Assembly (NCBI RefSeq): GCF_002094855.1
Contig: NZ_ARYN01000023.1
Location: 1 to 45,619 of the forward strand
Direction of reading: 5' to 3'
From: Zunongwangia atlantica 22II14-10F7
GTDB lineage: Bacteria > Bacteroidota > Bacteroidia > Flavobacteriales > Flavobacteriaceae
DNA: 45,619 nt
Numbering within the stretch: the stretch's first letter is position 1; every line of letters begins with the position of its first letter. The notes under the pieces are model-generated. The model had not been told where the DNA came from, ran no database searches, and was given only the letters and a program-made list of their open reading frames with translations. Below, piece by piece: positions 26,345 through 35,982 of this stretch. The position numbers were made by a program, and so were the translations under genes.

Positions 26345-27894
26345 TGTTCTTTTAAAAGCGCATTTCTAATTTCAGATTGCAATTTGTTTTCAGCTTCAAT
26401 CTTTATAAGCTGATATTCTTTTTCTACGATCTCAGTTTTTTCGTCATCTACTAGAGACATATCTAGCGCGAGTGCGGCGTGCTTCAGGTATTTTTCATAG
26501 TCTGGTGTTCCTGTAGATTCTACATAACTTCTTATTTCATCTAAAGAATTACCGGCCATTGTAGCCACTGTTTGCCAAAATTCATCTTCAGTATAACCTC
26601 TTCCCTGTTTGCGATAATATTCGTTGTACAAATAGCGCATCACATCATCTAGAGATTTTTCGTTCTCACTTTCATGACGAATCGCAATATCTAAAAGCAG
26701 CCCAATAATTGGCCCTTTTTGGTAATACGAAATTGTAGTTTCGTTGGTGATCTCGTCGTTATTTAAAAAGTGGTTCCAAACATCGAAACTCGATCTTTCT
26801 AAAGACATATGATCTTTACCTTCTTTATTTTCTATAGCTTTAAAATGACTGCTTAAAAAGTCTAAAACATCCTGGGAAGTTAATAATCCCGCGTCGCGCA
26901 TAATCATGTATTCATAGTACACGGTAAAACCTTCTGCTACCCAAAGCATCGTGGTATAATTTTCTTTGCTATAATCAAACGGCCCTAATTCTATTGGCCT
27001 TATGGCTTTTACATTGTATAAATGAAAATACTCGTGCGTAAGAAAATTCATGAAGGATTTATACGCGTGATCGTTCTTAAAATCCATACTTCCGTAAGTG
27101 AAAACTGCCTGAGAATTCCAATGTTCTAAACCGCCGCCGCCTGGCTCCATCATAATAAAGGTGTAATCTTCAAACGGAATATGTTGCATAAGATCTGTAG
27201 TTCGCAGCATAATTTCACGAATATCTTTAGTGAATTTCTGTTCATCTAAACCTTCAGGAGTAGCGATAGATAAGGTAACATCTTTGCCTAATTGCTGAAA
27301 TTCGATAATTTTCTGGTTGCCTAAATAAAACGGACTATCATAAAGAATATCAAAATTTTCAGCATAAAAATGGCCATTTTCAAGCTCTTTTAATCCTGTG
27401 GCGATCTCTTGCCATTGTTCAGGTAATTTAATCTGAAGACTGACCGGAGTATTGATCTTATCTTCAGGAAACATAAAAATATCGGTATTGGTTAAAAAGG
27501 CTTTTTCTTCTGAAATATTAGATTCGGCCACCGATTTTCGATTCGCGAACACCCGATAACTTACAACTATTTTCTCATTTTGGTCATTTTCGATAAGCCA
27601 TTTATTTTTTGAAGTTTTTTGCCATTTTACAAGTTCTCCTGAAGTAGTTTTTACTTCAAAATCGATAATATGGGCAGGATTATCCAAAATCATATAATAA
27701 CCTGGCGTCCAAACCGGTAGCACCAGCGTATTTTCTGTAGATTTTAGGTTTTTATACTGAAGTTTTACCTCAGCATAGTGATCTTTGGCGTTTTCGAACG
27801 AGATTTGATACTGAAGATCTGTATTTTGCTGAAAAGCAAGCACATTTTGAATCATTAGGGCGCAAAATGAGATAAAAATCAGGTGTTTTTTCAT
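26341..27894 (-). CDS. Secreted M61 glycyl-aminopeptidase-like protein, PDZ-less
   Basis: The product (517 aa) is exported (signal peptide to about Ala20). It has the M61 N-terminal beta domain (about 25-215), then a thermolysin-like catalytic domain with HEYFH (His287, Glu288, His291) and the third zinc ligand Glu321 in WVAEGFTVYYEY. The EPGGGGLEHWNS segment (250-260) is typical of M61. Usual members are near 600 aa and carry a C-terminal PDZ domain; here the chain ends in a charged helix, so the PDZ is absent. M61 enzymes are aminopeptidases preferring Gly/Ala. It lies downstream of the SusCD operon terminator, so probably has its own promoter. Confidence 0.88.
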   Translation of the reverse strand: MKKHLIFISFCALMIQNVLAFQQNTDLQYQISFENAKDHYAEVKLQYKNLKSTENTLVLPVWTPGYYMILDNPAHIIDFEVKTTSGELVKWQKTSKNKWLIENDQNEKIVVSYRVFANRKSVAESNISEEKAFLTNTDIFMFPEDKINTPVSLQIKLPEQWQEIATGLKELENGHFYAENFDILYDSPFYLGNQKIIEFQQLGKDVTLSIATPEGLDEQKFTKDIREIMLRTTDLMQHIPFEDYTFIMMEPGGGGLEHWNSQAVFTYGSMDFKNDHAYKSFMNFLTHEYFHLYNVKAIRPIELGPFDYSKENYTTMLWVAEGFTVYYEYMIMRDAGLLTSQDVLDFLSSHFKAIENKEGKDHMSLERSSFDVWNHFLNNDEITNETTISYYQKGPIIGLLLDIAIRHESENEKSLDDVMRYLYNEYYRKQGRGYTEDEFWQTVATMAGNSLDEIRSYVESTGTPDYEKYLKHAALALDMSLVDDEKTEIVEKEYQLIKIEAENKLQSEIRNALLKEH

Positions 27895-27999
27895 GAGTTT
27901 ATAAATTTCCGAAGAAAAAAATTCTTCCTTTTTTTATACAATATCGGCCTATAGAAAAGGCACTTTCAAATTTCTTAAAATTAAAATTTAAATGAATAA

Positions 28000-28034
28000 A
28001 AAAGCAGGAAATATTTAGAATATCCCCTGCTTTT
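28000..28034 (-). terminator. Terminator of the SusCD operon
   Basis: The hairpin pairs AAAAGCAGG (28000-28008) with CCTGCTTTT (28026-28034), with a second inner stem ATATT/AATAT (28011-28015 and 28019-28023). On the minus strand it is followed by a T run. It begins 22 bases after the stop codon of the surface lipoprotein gene and closes the SusC-SusD-SusC-SusD unit. Confidence 0.8.
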
Positions 28035-28055
28035 AAAACTAAACTAAATTCAAAT

Positions 28056-29423
28056 TTATCTTCTCCATTCGTTAACCCCATCTCTTATACGGTTTCTCCA
28101 TACAAGATTAGAATTTACGATGGTATAAAAATCGTTAAACTCGTAATCGATTCTATAATTCAGTGTAAAAGTAGAGGTCTCTGGATCGTAAGAGTTTTCT
28201 TCGCCATCTAGCATGGTAATACCAGATACTGCAGATTGCTCTTCGGCACTTGGCACCGGAGTTCCCCAGGTTCTCCATTCTAAGATTCCCTGTGAAGCTG
28301 TCGCTACAAAATGCATTCTTAGACGGTTTGTAGTTACTGAAAGTTCTGTATCATTAAACATGTTTGCATTTACACCAACTTCGTTCTCTACTCTAACCCA
28401 GGCCTCGGTTTCCATATCCCAGTATTCCATATAAGCATCGTAAGGAATTAAAATTCCGCCGTTATCTGTCCACCAGTAAATTTGCGATAAGGTGAAATTA
28501 TACACATTATCACCATAATCGTATTCTACCCAGTTCCAAACATCGTCGTTTGGCCAGTTTCCGTAAGCGCCATCTCCTTTATCTGTACTGCTTGATGGTG
28601 TATAATCATCTTTTATCGCATTGATATTCTCCCAGGATGAAACATAAGAAGTAGCAAGTGCAACACCTTCATCTGTAACAGCTACGTTTTGCGGAGCATT
28701 ATCTGCATTAGGATTTGGATAATATTCTAAGGTCACATTATCATGATCTGTAGGATTAACATTCATCATAAAATCACTACCTCTAAAGATCATTCCATCT
28801 GTTCTAAAAAGATCGTTAGAAAGTGTTGTCCCATTAATTACATTTTCGATTGCGCCAGAGTTTAATTCATTTCCTTCAAGATCGTAAGTTGTATAAGTAA
28901 CATCTTGATCGTAATATCCATGAAATCTATTCATATAACTAAGTACCAAAACCTTTGTACTTTGCGTAGATAAAATAGAATCTGCATTAGTTTCAGTTAA
29001 TCTAAATGGCAAGGCGTAATGTCTTTCTGTTGCCAATGGATCATTTAAAAAACGTGTTGAATCTAAAGCGATATTTACGCTACCTATAATATTTCCTGAA
29101 GGTATTACAAATTCTTCTGGATTACTTAGATCGTAATAATCTGAAGGTAAAAGTTCGTAATCTGTCCCGGTTAACAAAGAAGGATCGATATCGTAGCTAA
29201 CATAACGTTCTTCATTATTTTCTATAACTCCGGCCAAATAAACCCCAAAATCCAGGTTTAAGCCTTCGTCTTTTACTACCGTTCTCCACATCGTATCTGG
29301 ATCACCAGAACCACCATCTGCAGTAGTAAAAGCCACTGTTGTATGCGAATAATCTACACGGTAATCATCATAACAAGCCGTAAAAATAGACGCTACAAAA
29401 ATTAATATTAGTAATCTTTTCAT
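28056..29423 (-). CDS. Surface glycan-binding-type lipoprotein (DUF1735/BT_3987-like)
   Basis: The product (455 aa from the chosen start) is a lipoprotein with Cys after FVASIFTA. An ATG 11 codons upstream (29456) would overlap the preceding SusD gene and spoil the signal peptide, so I choose the ATG at 29423, 16 bases after that stop. The N-terminal part (about 20-160) resembles the DUF1735/BT_3987-like domain of SusE-position proteins; the C-terminal part (about 180-450) is rich in aromatic residues (YGNWPNDDVWNWVEYDYG) and beta strands, as in carbohydrate-binding proteins. As last gene of the SusCD operon it probably helps bind the substrate at the cell surface. It could not be assigned a ligand. 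Confidence 0.75.
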   Translation of the reverse strand: MKRLLILIFVASIFTACYDDYRVDYSHTTVAFTTADGGSGDPDTMWRTVVKDEGLNLDFGVYLAGVIENNEERYVSYDIDPSLLTGTDYELLPSDYYDLSNPEEFVIPSGNIIGSVNIALDSTRFLNDPLATERHYALPFRLTETNADSILSTQSTKVLVLSYMNRFHGYYDQDVTYTTYDLEGNELNSGAIENVINGTTLSNDLFRTDGMIFRGSDFMMNVNPTDHDNVTLEYYPNPNADNAPQNVAVTDEGVALATSYVSSWENINAIKDDYTPSSSTDKGDGAYGNWPNDDVWNWVEYDYGDNVYNFTLSQIYWWTDNGGILIPYDAYMEYWDMETEAWVRVENEVGVNANMFNDTELSVTTNRLRMHFVATASQGILEWRTWGTPVPSAEEQSAVSGITMLDGEENSYDPETSTFTLNYRIDYEFNDFYTIVNSNLVWRNRIRDGVNEWRR

Positions 29424-29439
29424 AGTATTATTGAACTTT

Positions 29440-31131
29440 TTAATTCCAACCATCATTTTGCGATAAATTATCCATTATAAGTACCTGCTCGAAAGGAAGC
29501 GGAACATATCTCATATATTCCTGATACTGGTGCTGCTCTACATCTATGTAGTTATACGTATACTCACCATCTCCAGACGGAGTTATTCTAACCCCTTCGA
29601 TCGTGTGATTTAACTCATCATTCCATCTTCTGGTATCCCAAAATCTGAAACCTTCAAAAGACAGTTCGATTCTTCTTTCGTTATGAATAAAATCTCTAAA
29701 AGCATCTGTTCCAGCCATAGATTGCTGCGTTAAGTATTCGTCCTGAAATCCTTCAACCTCAGCATCAGAATCTATACCGGCTCTTCTTCTAATGGTTTCC
29801 ATTACCTGAGCGGCAGAATACCCTAAAGAAGTATCGTCTGGACCAAGTGCTTCGTTAGCAGCTTCAGCAAAATTTAAATAAAGCTCTGTTCGGCTTAAAT
29901 ACACTTTAAATTTCTCGTCTGTTGTAGCATCACCGGGAGTTAAACGAACATTCATACTTAATTGCTTTTTCATGTAATATCCTGTGCGAGTTCCCTGCTG
30001 ATTTAATCCACCAGCAGCATCCTGCCCACCAACAAATGTTTCTATGATATTACCGTTATAATCATCTCCATTATAAAAAATGAATCGCTCGAATCGTGGA
30101 TCTCTATTTTCATAAGGAGCATCTTCAGCGTATAAATCGCTATCTTCTATTGGATAACCATCTGCAGCTGGAAAAGCATCTACAAGATTCTGAGAAGGAT
30201 TTATATTACCTGAACCATATAAAGACGGAGGATAGTAAGTGCTCTCTAGTCCATTAGATATATAAGTTGGCTGAATCCAGATATTCTCAAAATTATCTGC
30301 ATCATTAAAATTTCCAAATGGAGAAAGGTCTGTTAAACCACCAGAAGCATCCATAGCTTCTACAGCAGCATTAGCAGCTCTTAACCAAAGATCGCTCGTA
30401 GAAGGTCCATAAGCGGGACTGGCTGCATTTAGATAAACTCTTGCTTTTAAAGCTATCGCACCTAAACCAGATCCTCTACCACGATTGGCAAGACCAGAAA
30501 ATGTTTCACTACCATTATTATACATTAGTGGTAATCTTTCTATCGCTAAATCACAATCACTAACAATTTGCGCAACAACTTCTTCGTAAGTATTTCTTGG
30601 AAGATCCAAAGTTTCTGCTTCCTCTAACGGAGTGGTTACAATTGGGATTCCCATTATTTGCCCATCTACTTCTCCAGCATATTGCTTTAAAAGTTCAGCA
30701 TGATACCAGGCTCTTAAGAAATAAGCTTCACCTATACGCTGACTATTTTCAATATCGTTTTGAACAGGATCTGAAACCGAGTAAATAAGATCCTCTGCAT
30801 GTTCTAAAAATATATTGATATACTTTATATTATTGTAATTCTCTGTCCATTTACCAATAGGATTGTTTTCTACCGTCCAGTTACCAACAGCTATCGCATT
30901 TTGCCCCGGTGTAGCAGGAACAGCATTATCTGTATACGTATCCATAGATATTTGCTCATCAATATCAGTATTTAAACCGGTATAAGCTCTGGTAAGCAAA
31001 CCTTCACCGTAATTGGCGTGACTCCAAAGATCCTCGTCTGATTGATCTTGTATTGGATATGGCTCTACATAATCACATGATATCATTGCTGATAAAATGC
31101 CCGTAAATAGAAGTGTTTTATAAATTTTCAT
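29440..31131 (-). CDS. susD: SusD/RagB-family outer-membrane lipoprotein (second pair)
   Basis: The product (563 aa) is a SusD-family surface lipoprotein with lipid Cys19 (MISCDY). The TPR-like helices are recognisable in IGEAYFLRAWYHAELLKQY, and the family signatures ALKARVYLNAASP and IHNERRIELSFEGFRFWDTRRW are intact. SusD forms the lid on its SusC channel and captures substrate. Only 4 bases separate it from the SusC gene upstream, its obvious partner. Substrate is not readable from sequence; context suggests an arabinosylated peptide or oligosaccharide. Confidence 0.95.
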   Translation of the reverse strand: MKIYKTLLFTGILSAMISCDYVEPYPIQDQSDEDLWSHANYGEGLLTRAYTGLNTDIDEQISMDTYTDNAVPATPGQNAIAVGNWTVENNPIGKWTENYNNIKYINIFLEHAEDLIYSVSDPVQNDIENSQRIGEAYFLRAWYHAELLKQYAGEVDGQIMGIPIVTTPLEEAETLDLPRNTYEEVVAQIVSDCDLAIERLPLMYNNGSETFSGLANRGRGSGLGAIALKARVYLNAASPAYGPSTSDLWLRAANAAVEAMDASGGLTDLSPFGNFNDADNFENIWIQPTYISNGLESTYYPPSLYGSGNINPSQNLVDAFPAADGYPIEDSDLYAEDAPYENRDPRFERFIFYNGDDYNGNIIETFVGGQDAAGGLNQQGTRTGYYMKKQLSMNVRLTPGDATTDEKFKVYLSRTELYLNFAEAANEALGPDDTSLGYSAAQVMETIRRRAGIDSDAEVEGFQDEYLTQQSMAGTDAFRDFIHNERRIELSFEGFRFWDTRRWNDELNHTIEGVRITPSGDGEYTYNYIDVEQHQYQEYMRYVPLPFEQVLIMDNLSQNDGWN

Positions 31132-31135
31132 CGCA

Positions 31136-34100
31136 TTAAAATTTTGTACTTAAACCAAAGGTTAGTGTTCTACTAATAGGATACATAGAGATCCCTGAAC
31201 TAAGACTTTCTGGATTTAAGCCATATTCGCTATGTATTTTAGAAAATGAAGCCAGATTACGACCTCTAAGGAATAACTTAAGCTCTTGCATATTCAGTTT
31301 TCTGGAAATATTATTTGGGAAGGTATATCCTAACTGAACATTTCTTAGATTTAAATATGCCCCATCTTCTAACCAGAATGAAGAAACCTGATGATTATTC
31401 TGAGATACTGTTGTTAATCTTGGCACATTATTACTTACCGGCCAACGATCTAGCATTGCTTCAGAGTAGTTGTTATTAGTTGAATTATTTAAAAAATATG
31501 AATTATCTAATATACTTTCATTGTCTTCATTAACATTACCCAATATAACCTCTCCATTTGCTCTACCATTCGCCAAAACAAAAAGATCAAAACCTTTATA
31601 AGCTAAAGAGATATTAATACCATAAGCAATTCTAGGTCTATGGCCTATAGCATGAATATCCTGCTCTGTAATTACGCCATCATTATTATAATCTTCGTAC
31701 ATAATATCTCCGGGAGCTAAAGTTCCCCAGCTTTGAGTAACTCCTCTAGAATCAATTTCAGATTGAGACTGATATAATCCTAAAGCATTATATCCAAAAA
31801 ACACATCGTTACCATAACCTGCACGCTGTCTATATTCAGCAAGCGCAGCAGGTTCATCTACCACTAGGTTTTTACTTCTTAAATACATGGCATTTACACC
31901 AAGTGAAACCTTAAAGTCTCCAAATTGATCGTTATACTGAATCATTCCATCTACACCATAGTTACGAGACTCCTCGAAATTCTGAATTGGTAAAAATCCG
32001 CCTGTTCCATAAATTGAAGGCGTGAAATTGCTCATTGGTGATAAAATACCCACATCTTTTTGATCGAAGTAATTCGCCTCTAAAGCAATCTTTCTATCAA
32101 AAAATTCAGATTTAAACCCTATGTTGAAATACTGTCTCTCTGGTAAAGAAAAACCTGTACTACCATACTGAAGCACTTCGTAAATATTATCTGCTCCACT
32201 ACGCTGTCCTTCTATACCACTACTCCAAGTACCAACATTTTGCCATAGCGTTTCGTACAAATAATATGGGTTATAAGTCCCGCCGAAATTGAAGTTATTT
32301 ACTCCCATTATTCCGTAAGAAGAATACAGTTTTAAATAATCTAAAACATTGCTGTTTTTTAAGAAAGATTCTTCAGATACATTCCATGACGCACCTACAG
32401 TTGGATAAAAATTGAATCGTTCCCCATCAGGTAATCTCATGTTCCCGGTGTATGAAGCATCAAACTGTAAAGCGTACTTACCATCGTAAAGATAATTTGC
32501 TCTAAAACCTAGATCCTGAATACGATCTGGCTGATAGTTTCTAATCACAACACGATTTTCCTGCATAGATTGATAGTAAGAAAGATCTAAATCCAGGTCA
32601 TGTTCCTCTTTTACGAACTTATAGCTAAGATTAGCCATTGCACTAATGCGACGATCATAAGAATCGTCCCCATTATACATGTTAGACTGTACTTCCTGCT
32701 CTACTACACGCTCCAATTCATTATCTGTTCCTGTAACTCTTCTATAAAGTGCCGCAGTTCCACCAAGGTTATTTACTAAAACATTGTTCGCATCTAAAGC
32801 TGCACTTGCATAAAATTCTAGACCTTTAGCTACGCTTTCAAGATCTATTAATAATGACACCAAATTTTGCGTGTTCAATTCGGTAGACTCTGCATACCCG
32901 CCATAAACCAATTCGTTAGTTAGGTTAACAGGATAATTATCACTTACGATCAATTGATCTTCATACCAAATTGGCGTTGCATTAGATGGGTAAGATGATA
33001 AAATACTAAACATATTATAACGAGCAGCGCCATCTCCTTGATTAGGGAATTCAGCTCTACCATAAGTACCAGAAAGGTTAATGTTCATTCGCATAAAATC
33101 GGTTAATTTTATATCTACATTTCCTCTAATCTTGTACCTATCATAAGTAGTTTCCTGGCCTACTTCTTCGTAACCGCCAGAACCAACATAATTTAAATTC
33201 GAGAAATAAGTAACCTTATCTGATCCTCCCTGAAAATCTACATTAGCACGAGTAAATCGGCTAAAATCCTTTACATAACGATCGTAATAATCGACATTAG
33301 GATATCGCAGTGTATTATTTCCGGTTTGATACGCATCTAAAGCTTCCTGAGAATATAAAGGATCTAAACCATCATTAGCTAAAGCCTCGTTATATAAAGT
33401 TGCGTAGTTATAAGAATCTAGGTAATTAGGTAAGTTTGCTGCTTCACTATAACCAGTTTCAGCAGTAATATTAATTTCATTCTTATTTTCCTGCCCTTTT
33501 ATTGTGGTGATCCAAACAATTGGACTTGCCCCGCTGGTTCCAAGCGTTGCTCTTCCAGAGAAATCCTTGATCACTTCTACTTTATCAATTTCGTAAACAG
33601 TTAAGTCTCTTGGGTTTCTTTGAATCCCATCGATATAGTAAATGGCTGCTTCACCTCTTACTAAACCTGTCACCCATTCGGCTCCAGGAGTGTAATCATT
33701 TTGACTCATTGTTAACCCAGGTAATCTTCCTTCTAAAGCTTCTAAAAATTGAATAGAAGGGAATGTTCTTAACTCTTCCCCAGTAATGGTATTTATTGCT
33801 GAAACATTCTTAGAAGATTTTAGATCTAAATATGGAATCTTAAGATCATTAGTCCCATATAAATAAGGAGCTTCTTGTAAAACAATAGGAGCTTCAAGAT
33901 CTGCAGAAACAAACATGCTTTGGCTTTCGTAGCCTTTCTTTACTACTCTTAAGAAATCTGCTTCTTCACCAGAAATCTCTACTGTAAATTCTCCATTTTC
34001 GCCAGTTTCAACAACATTTTTTGCTAAAACAGTAATCACTTTAGCCTTTGCAACTGGTTCATTATCCTTATCTACTATCTGCCCTGAGACAGTCCTATAT

Positions 34101-34186
34101 TCGGTATCAGTCTGTGCATACGTATTATGGCAAAATACGATACCAAGACTAAAAATAAATAAAAGGAATATTGTATTATTTTTCAT
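31136..34186 (-). CDS. susC: SusC/RagA-family TonB-dependent transporter (second pair, divergent)
   Basis: The product (1016 aa) is an outer-membrane TonB-dependent importer. It has a signal peptide (to about Ala24), a carboxypeptidase-regulatory-like domain (about 30-108), a plug with IYYIDGIQRNP and IDKVEVIKDFSGRATLGTSGASP, then a beta barrel to the C-terminal aromatic (STKF). The linker where SusC proteins usually have a hydrophobic VVVGYG TonB-box segment instead reads LYGTNDLKIPYLDLKS, so it belongs to a divergent subgroup. It lies 42 bases after the first SusD gene and 4 bases before its own SusD. Confidence 0.93.
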   Translation of the reverse strand: MKNNTIFLLFIFSLGIVFCHNTYAQTDTEYRTVSGQIVDKDNEPVAKAKVITVLAKNVVETGENGEFTVEISGEEADFLRVVKKGYESQSMFVSADLEAPIVLQEAPYLYGTNDLKIPYLDLKSSKNVSAINTITGEELRTFPSIQFLEALEGRLPGLTMSQNDYTPGAEWVTGLVRGEAAIYYIDGIQRNPRDLTVYEIDKVEVIKDFSGRATLGTSGASPIVWITTIKGQENKNEINITAETGYSEAANLPNYLDSYNYATLYNEALANDGLDPLYSQEALDAYQTGNNTLRYPNVDYYDRYVKDFSRFTRANVDFQGGSDKVTYFSNLNYVGSGGYEEVGQETTYDRYKIRGNVDIKLTDFMRMNINLSGTYGRAEFPNQGDGAARYNMFSILSSYPSNATPIWYEDQLIVSDNYPVNLTNELVYGGYAESTELNTQNLVSLLIDLESVAKGLEFYASAALDANNVLVNNLGGTAALYRRVTGTDNELERVVEQEVQSNMYNGDDSYDRRISAMANLSYKFVKEEHDLDLDLSYYQSMQENRVVIRNYQPDRIQDLGFRANYLYDGKYALQFDASYTGNMRLPDGERFNFYPTVGASWNVSEESFLKNSNVLDYLKLYSSYGIMGVNNFNFGGTYNPYYLYETLWQNVGTWSSGIEGQRSGADNIYEVLQYGSTGFSLPERQYFNIGFKSEFFDRKIALEANYFDQKDVGILSPMSNFTPSIYGTGGFLPIQNFEESRNYGVDGMIQYNDQFGDFKVSLGVNAMYLRSKNLVVDEPAALAEYRQRAGYGNDVFFGYNALGLYQSQSEIDSRGVTQSWGTLAPGDIMYEDYNNDGVITEQDIHAIGHRPRIAYGINISLAYKGFDLFVLANGRANGEVILGNVNEDNESILDNSYFLNNSTNNNYSEAMLDRWPVSNNVPRLTTVSQNNHQVSSFWLEDGAYLNLRNVQLGYTFPNNISRKLNMQELKLFLRGRNLASFSKIHSEYGLNPESLSSGISMYPISRTLTFGLSTKF

Positions 34187-34228
34187 TCTTTATTTTTTAA
34201 CTGATAGTGTTATCAATTGTATACTATT

Positions 34229-35977
34229 TTACCAACCCGGGTTTTGATTAAACTCTGGGAAAATTGTAGCATCCTCTAATGGTATTGGCCATCTGTAATG
34301 TCTTTCTCCAAAGGTTAAAGTAAAAACAGGTTCAGATGTTCTATTAATACTATAACCCGTAGGTTGAGAAGGATCTTCTGTCAATTCTACTCCGTAAATT
34401 GCTCTATGCTCTAAATCGCTGGCATCTCTCCACCTTTTTAGATCGAAATATCTTTTTCCTTCCAGATACAACTCTATAGCTCTTTCATTTTTAATACGCT
34501 CTCTAAAACTATCTGCATTTCCAAGATATTGAGCTGCTACTCCTGGCATATTTACTCTGGCTCTTACACGATTAACAGCTTCTACAGCAGTAAGATTTGC
34601 TCCCGGAAGACTATAATTTGGTCCTCCAATTTCGTTAGCTGCTTCAGCATATTGTAACAAGATATCTGCAAGTCTAAAATATATCACATGTGTATTTGGT
34701 GCTGTAGCACCAGACCATTGGTCGATATTTCTAGCCCAAAATTTTCTGGCTAAATAACCTGTAAAAGAGTAATGTGGTTGTCCTGTTCTTTCTTCGCCAC
34801 CTTCAAAAAGCTCCATATAGTTCCCGGTTTGGGAAGTCCATCGTTCCTGATTAAAAATAATCGAGTGATAAAATCTAGGATCTCTACCAACATAAGGGTT
34901 TTGAGGATCATAGTCTGGATCGTCTGAAATCGCTAAACCATTCTCGGTTTCAAACATATCTACCATATTTGCACTTGGGCTAAATCCCTGAATTACACCA
35001 CCCGGAGCCAAACTAGGAACACTAAATACATTCCACGTATCGGTATAACGGCTTGCCTGATAATTTTCCCAGATAATTTCTGAATTTGTTGGCTGATACA
35101 TAAAAATGCTATCAAAACCACTGGCAAACTGAATGCTTTGTTCACCTTCAGGAGTTAAGTATCTTACTTCATCTGTGCCGTTTGAAGGCACTAAAGAATA
35201 TCTACCAGCATCGGCAACTTCAATAAGATCCCAAGAGGCCTCAGCCGCTGCTTCCCATCTTGAAACATCATTCCCTGCGTTATTATTTGGGCTGGCATCA
35301 AAAAGCAAGGTTGAGGCTTTAAGTGCCATGGCTGCTCCTTGTGTTGGTCTACCAAGATTGGCTTCGTCCCAACGTGTTGGCAATAAGGTTGCAGCAGTAT
35401 CTAAATCTGCCACGATATTCATCGCAGTTTCGTGGTAAGAATCACGTGGTAAAGCAAAATTATCTGAAGCACTAAAACTTCTGGTAATATATGGCATTCC
35501 ACCCTGTCTTTTTAAGAATTCATAATAATACCACGCACGCATAAAATGCGCCTGACCCTTAAGTTGATCGATCTGAGCCTGCGAAGCATTTTCTAACATA
35601 TCTAAATTTTCAAGAGAAATATTTAGAATTCTAATGCTGGCCCAAGATCCCCAAACTCCGTCTCCATTAAACTGTAAGGCCTGTGCTGTGTTATATGCTC
35701 TTAAGTAATCTCCATTCTGAATAACCGGGAGCGTTTCCCAATCTGAGCTCATATAACCTTCGTCTGAAACTGCTGCGATGTACGAGTAATCACCGGGAGA
35801 CAAATAATGAAGTAGATCCTGATACATACGATCCTGAAAACTTCTAAAGTTATTATAGTCGGTAAAAACTTCATCTTCCTGCATACCGGCAGAATCCTGT
35901 ACTCTATCTAAATAGTCTTCACAACTTGTGAAAAACGGTAGAGCAATAAGAAAAAATAATAGTCTTTTCATAATCAA
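34229..35977 (-). CDS. susD: SusD/RagB-family outer-membrane lipoprotein (first pair)
   Basis: The product (582 aa) is a SusD homologue with lipid Cys19 (FTSCEDY); an ATG two codons in (35971) is an equally good start. Helical repeats contain GQAHFMRAWYYYEFLKRQGG, and the family end-signatures IKNERAIELYLEGKRYFDLKRW and the C-terminal QNPGW are present. It lies 5 bases after the first SusC gene and pairs with it in substrate capture at the cell surface. It is clearly different in sequence from the second SusD in this operon, so the two pairs probably take different ligands. Confidence 0.95.
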   Translation of the reverse strand: MIMKRLLFFLIALPFFTSCEDYLDRVQDSAGMQEDEVFTDYNNFRSFQDRMYQDLLHYLSPGDYSYIAAVSDEGYMSSDWETLPVIQNGDYLRAYNTAQALQFNGDGVWGSWASIRILNISLENLDMLENASQAQIDQLKGQAHFMRAWYYYEFLKRQGGMPYITRSFSASDNFALPRDSYHETAMNIVADLDTAATLLPTRWDEANLGRPTQGAAMALKASTLLFDASPNNNAGNDVSRWEAAAEASWDLIEVADAGRYSLVPSNGTDEVRYLTPEGEQSIQFASGFDSIFMYQPTNSEIIWENYQASRYTDTWNVFSVPSLAPGGVIQGFSPSANMVDMFETENGLAISDDPDYDPQNPYVGRDPRFYHSIIFNQERWTSQTGNYMELFEGGEERTGQPHYSFTGYLARKFWARNIDQWSGATAPNTHVIYFRLADILLQYAEAANEIGGPNYSLPGANLTAVEAVNRVRARVNMPGVAAQYLGNADSFRERIKNERAIELYLEGKRYFDLKRWRDASDLEHRAIYGVELTEDPSQPTGYSINRTSEPVFTLTFGERHYRWPIPLEDATIFPEFNQNPGW

Positions 35978-35982
35978 TATTT

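Noticed and set aside
27911-27936. Hairpin GAAGAA / TTCTTC with a T run on the plus strand
   Set aside because: It would terminate plus-strand transcription, but no plus-strand gene ends near it (the AraC gene stops 1.5 kb upstream); it is probably a chance purine/pyrimidine repeat in the M61 leader.
28051-28058. TAAATTTG on the minus strand as a promoter for the M61 gene
   Set aside because: It matches TAnnTTTG but overlaps the stop codon of the previous gene, has no -33 TTG at the right spacing and lies before the terminator, which would stop the transcript.
27899-28081. A 60-codon minus-strand reading frame between the surface lipoprotein and M61 genes
   Set aside because: It overlaps the end of the lipoprotein gene, runs through the operon terminator hairpin (28000-28034) and has no recognisable domain; it is the unused frame of the terminator region.
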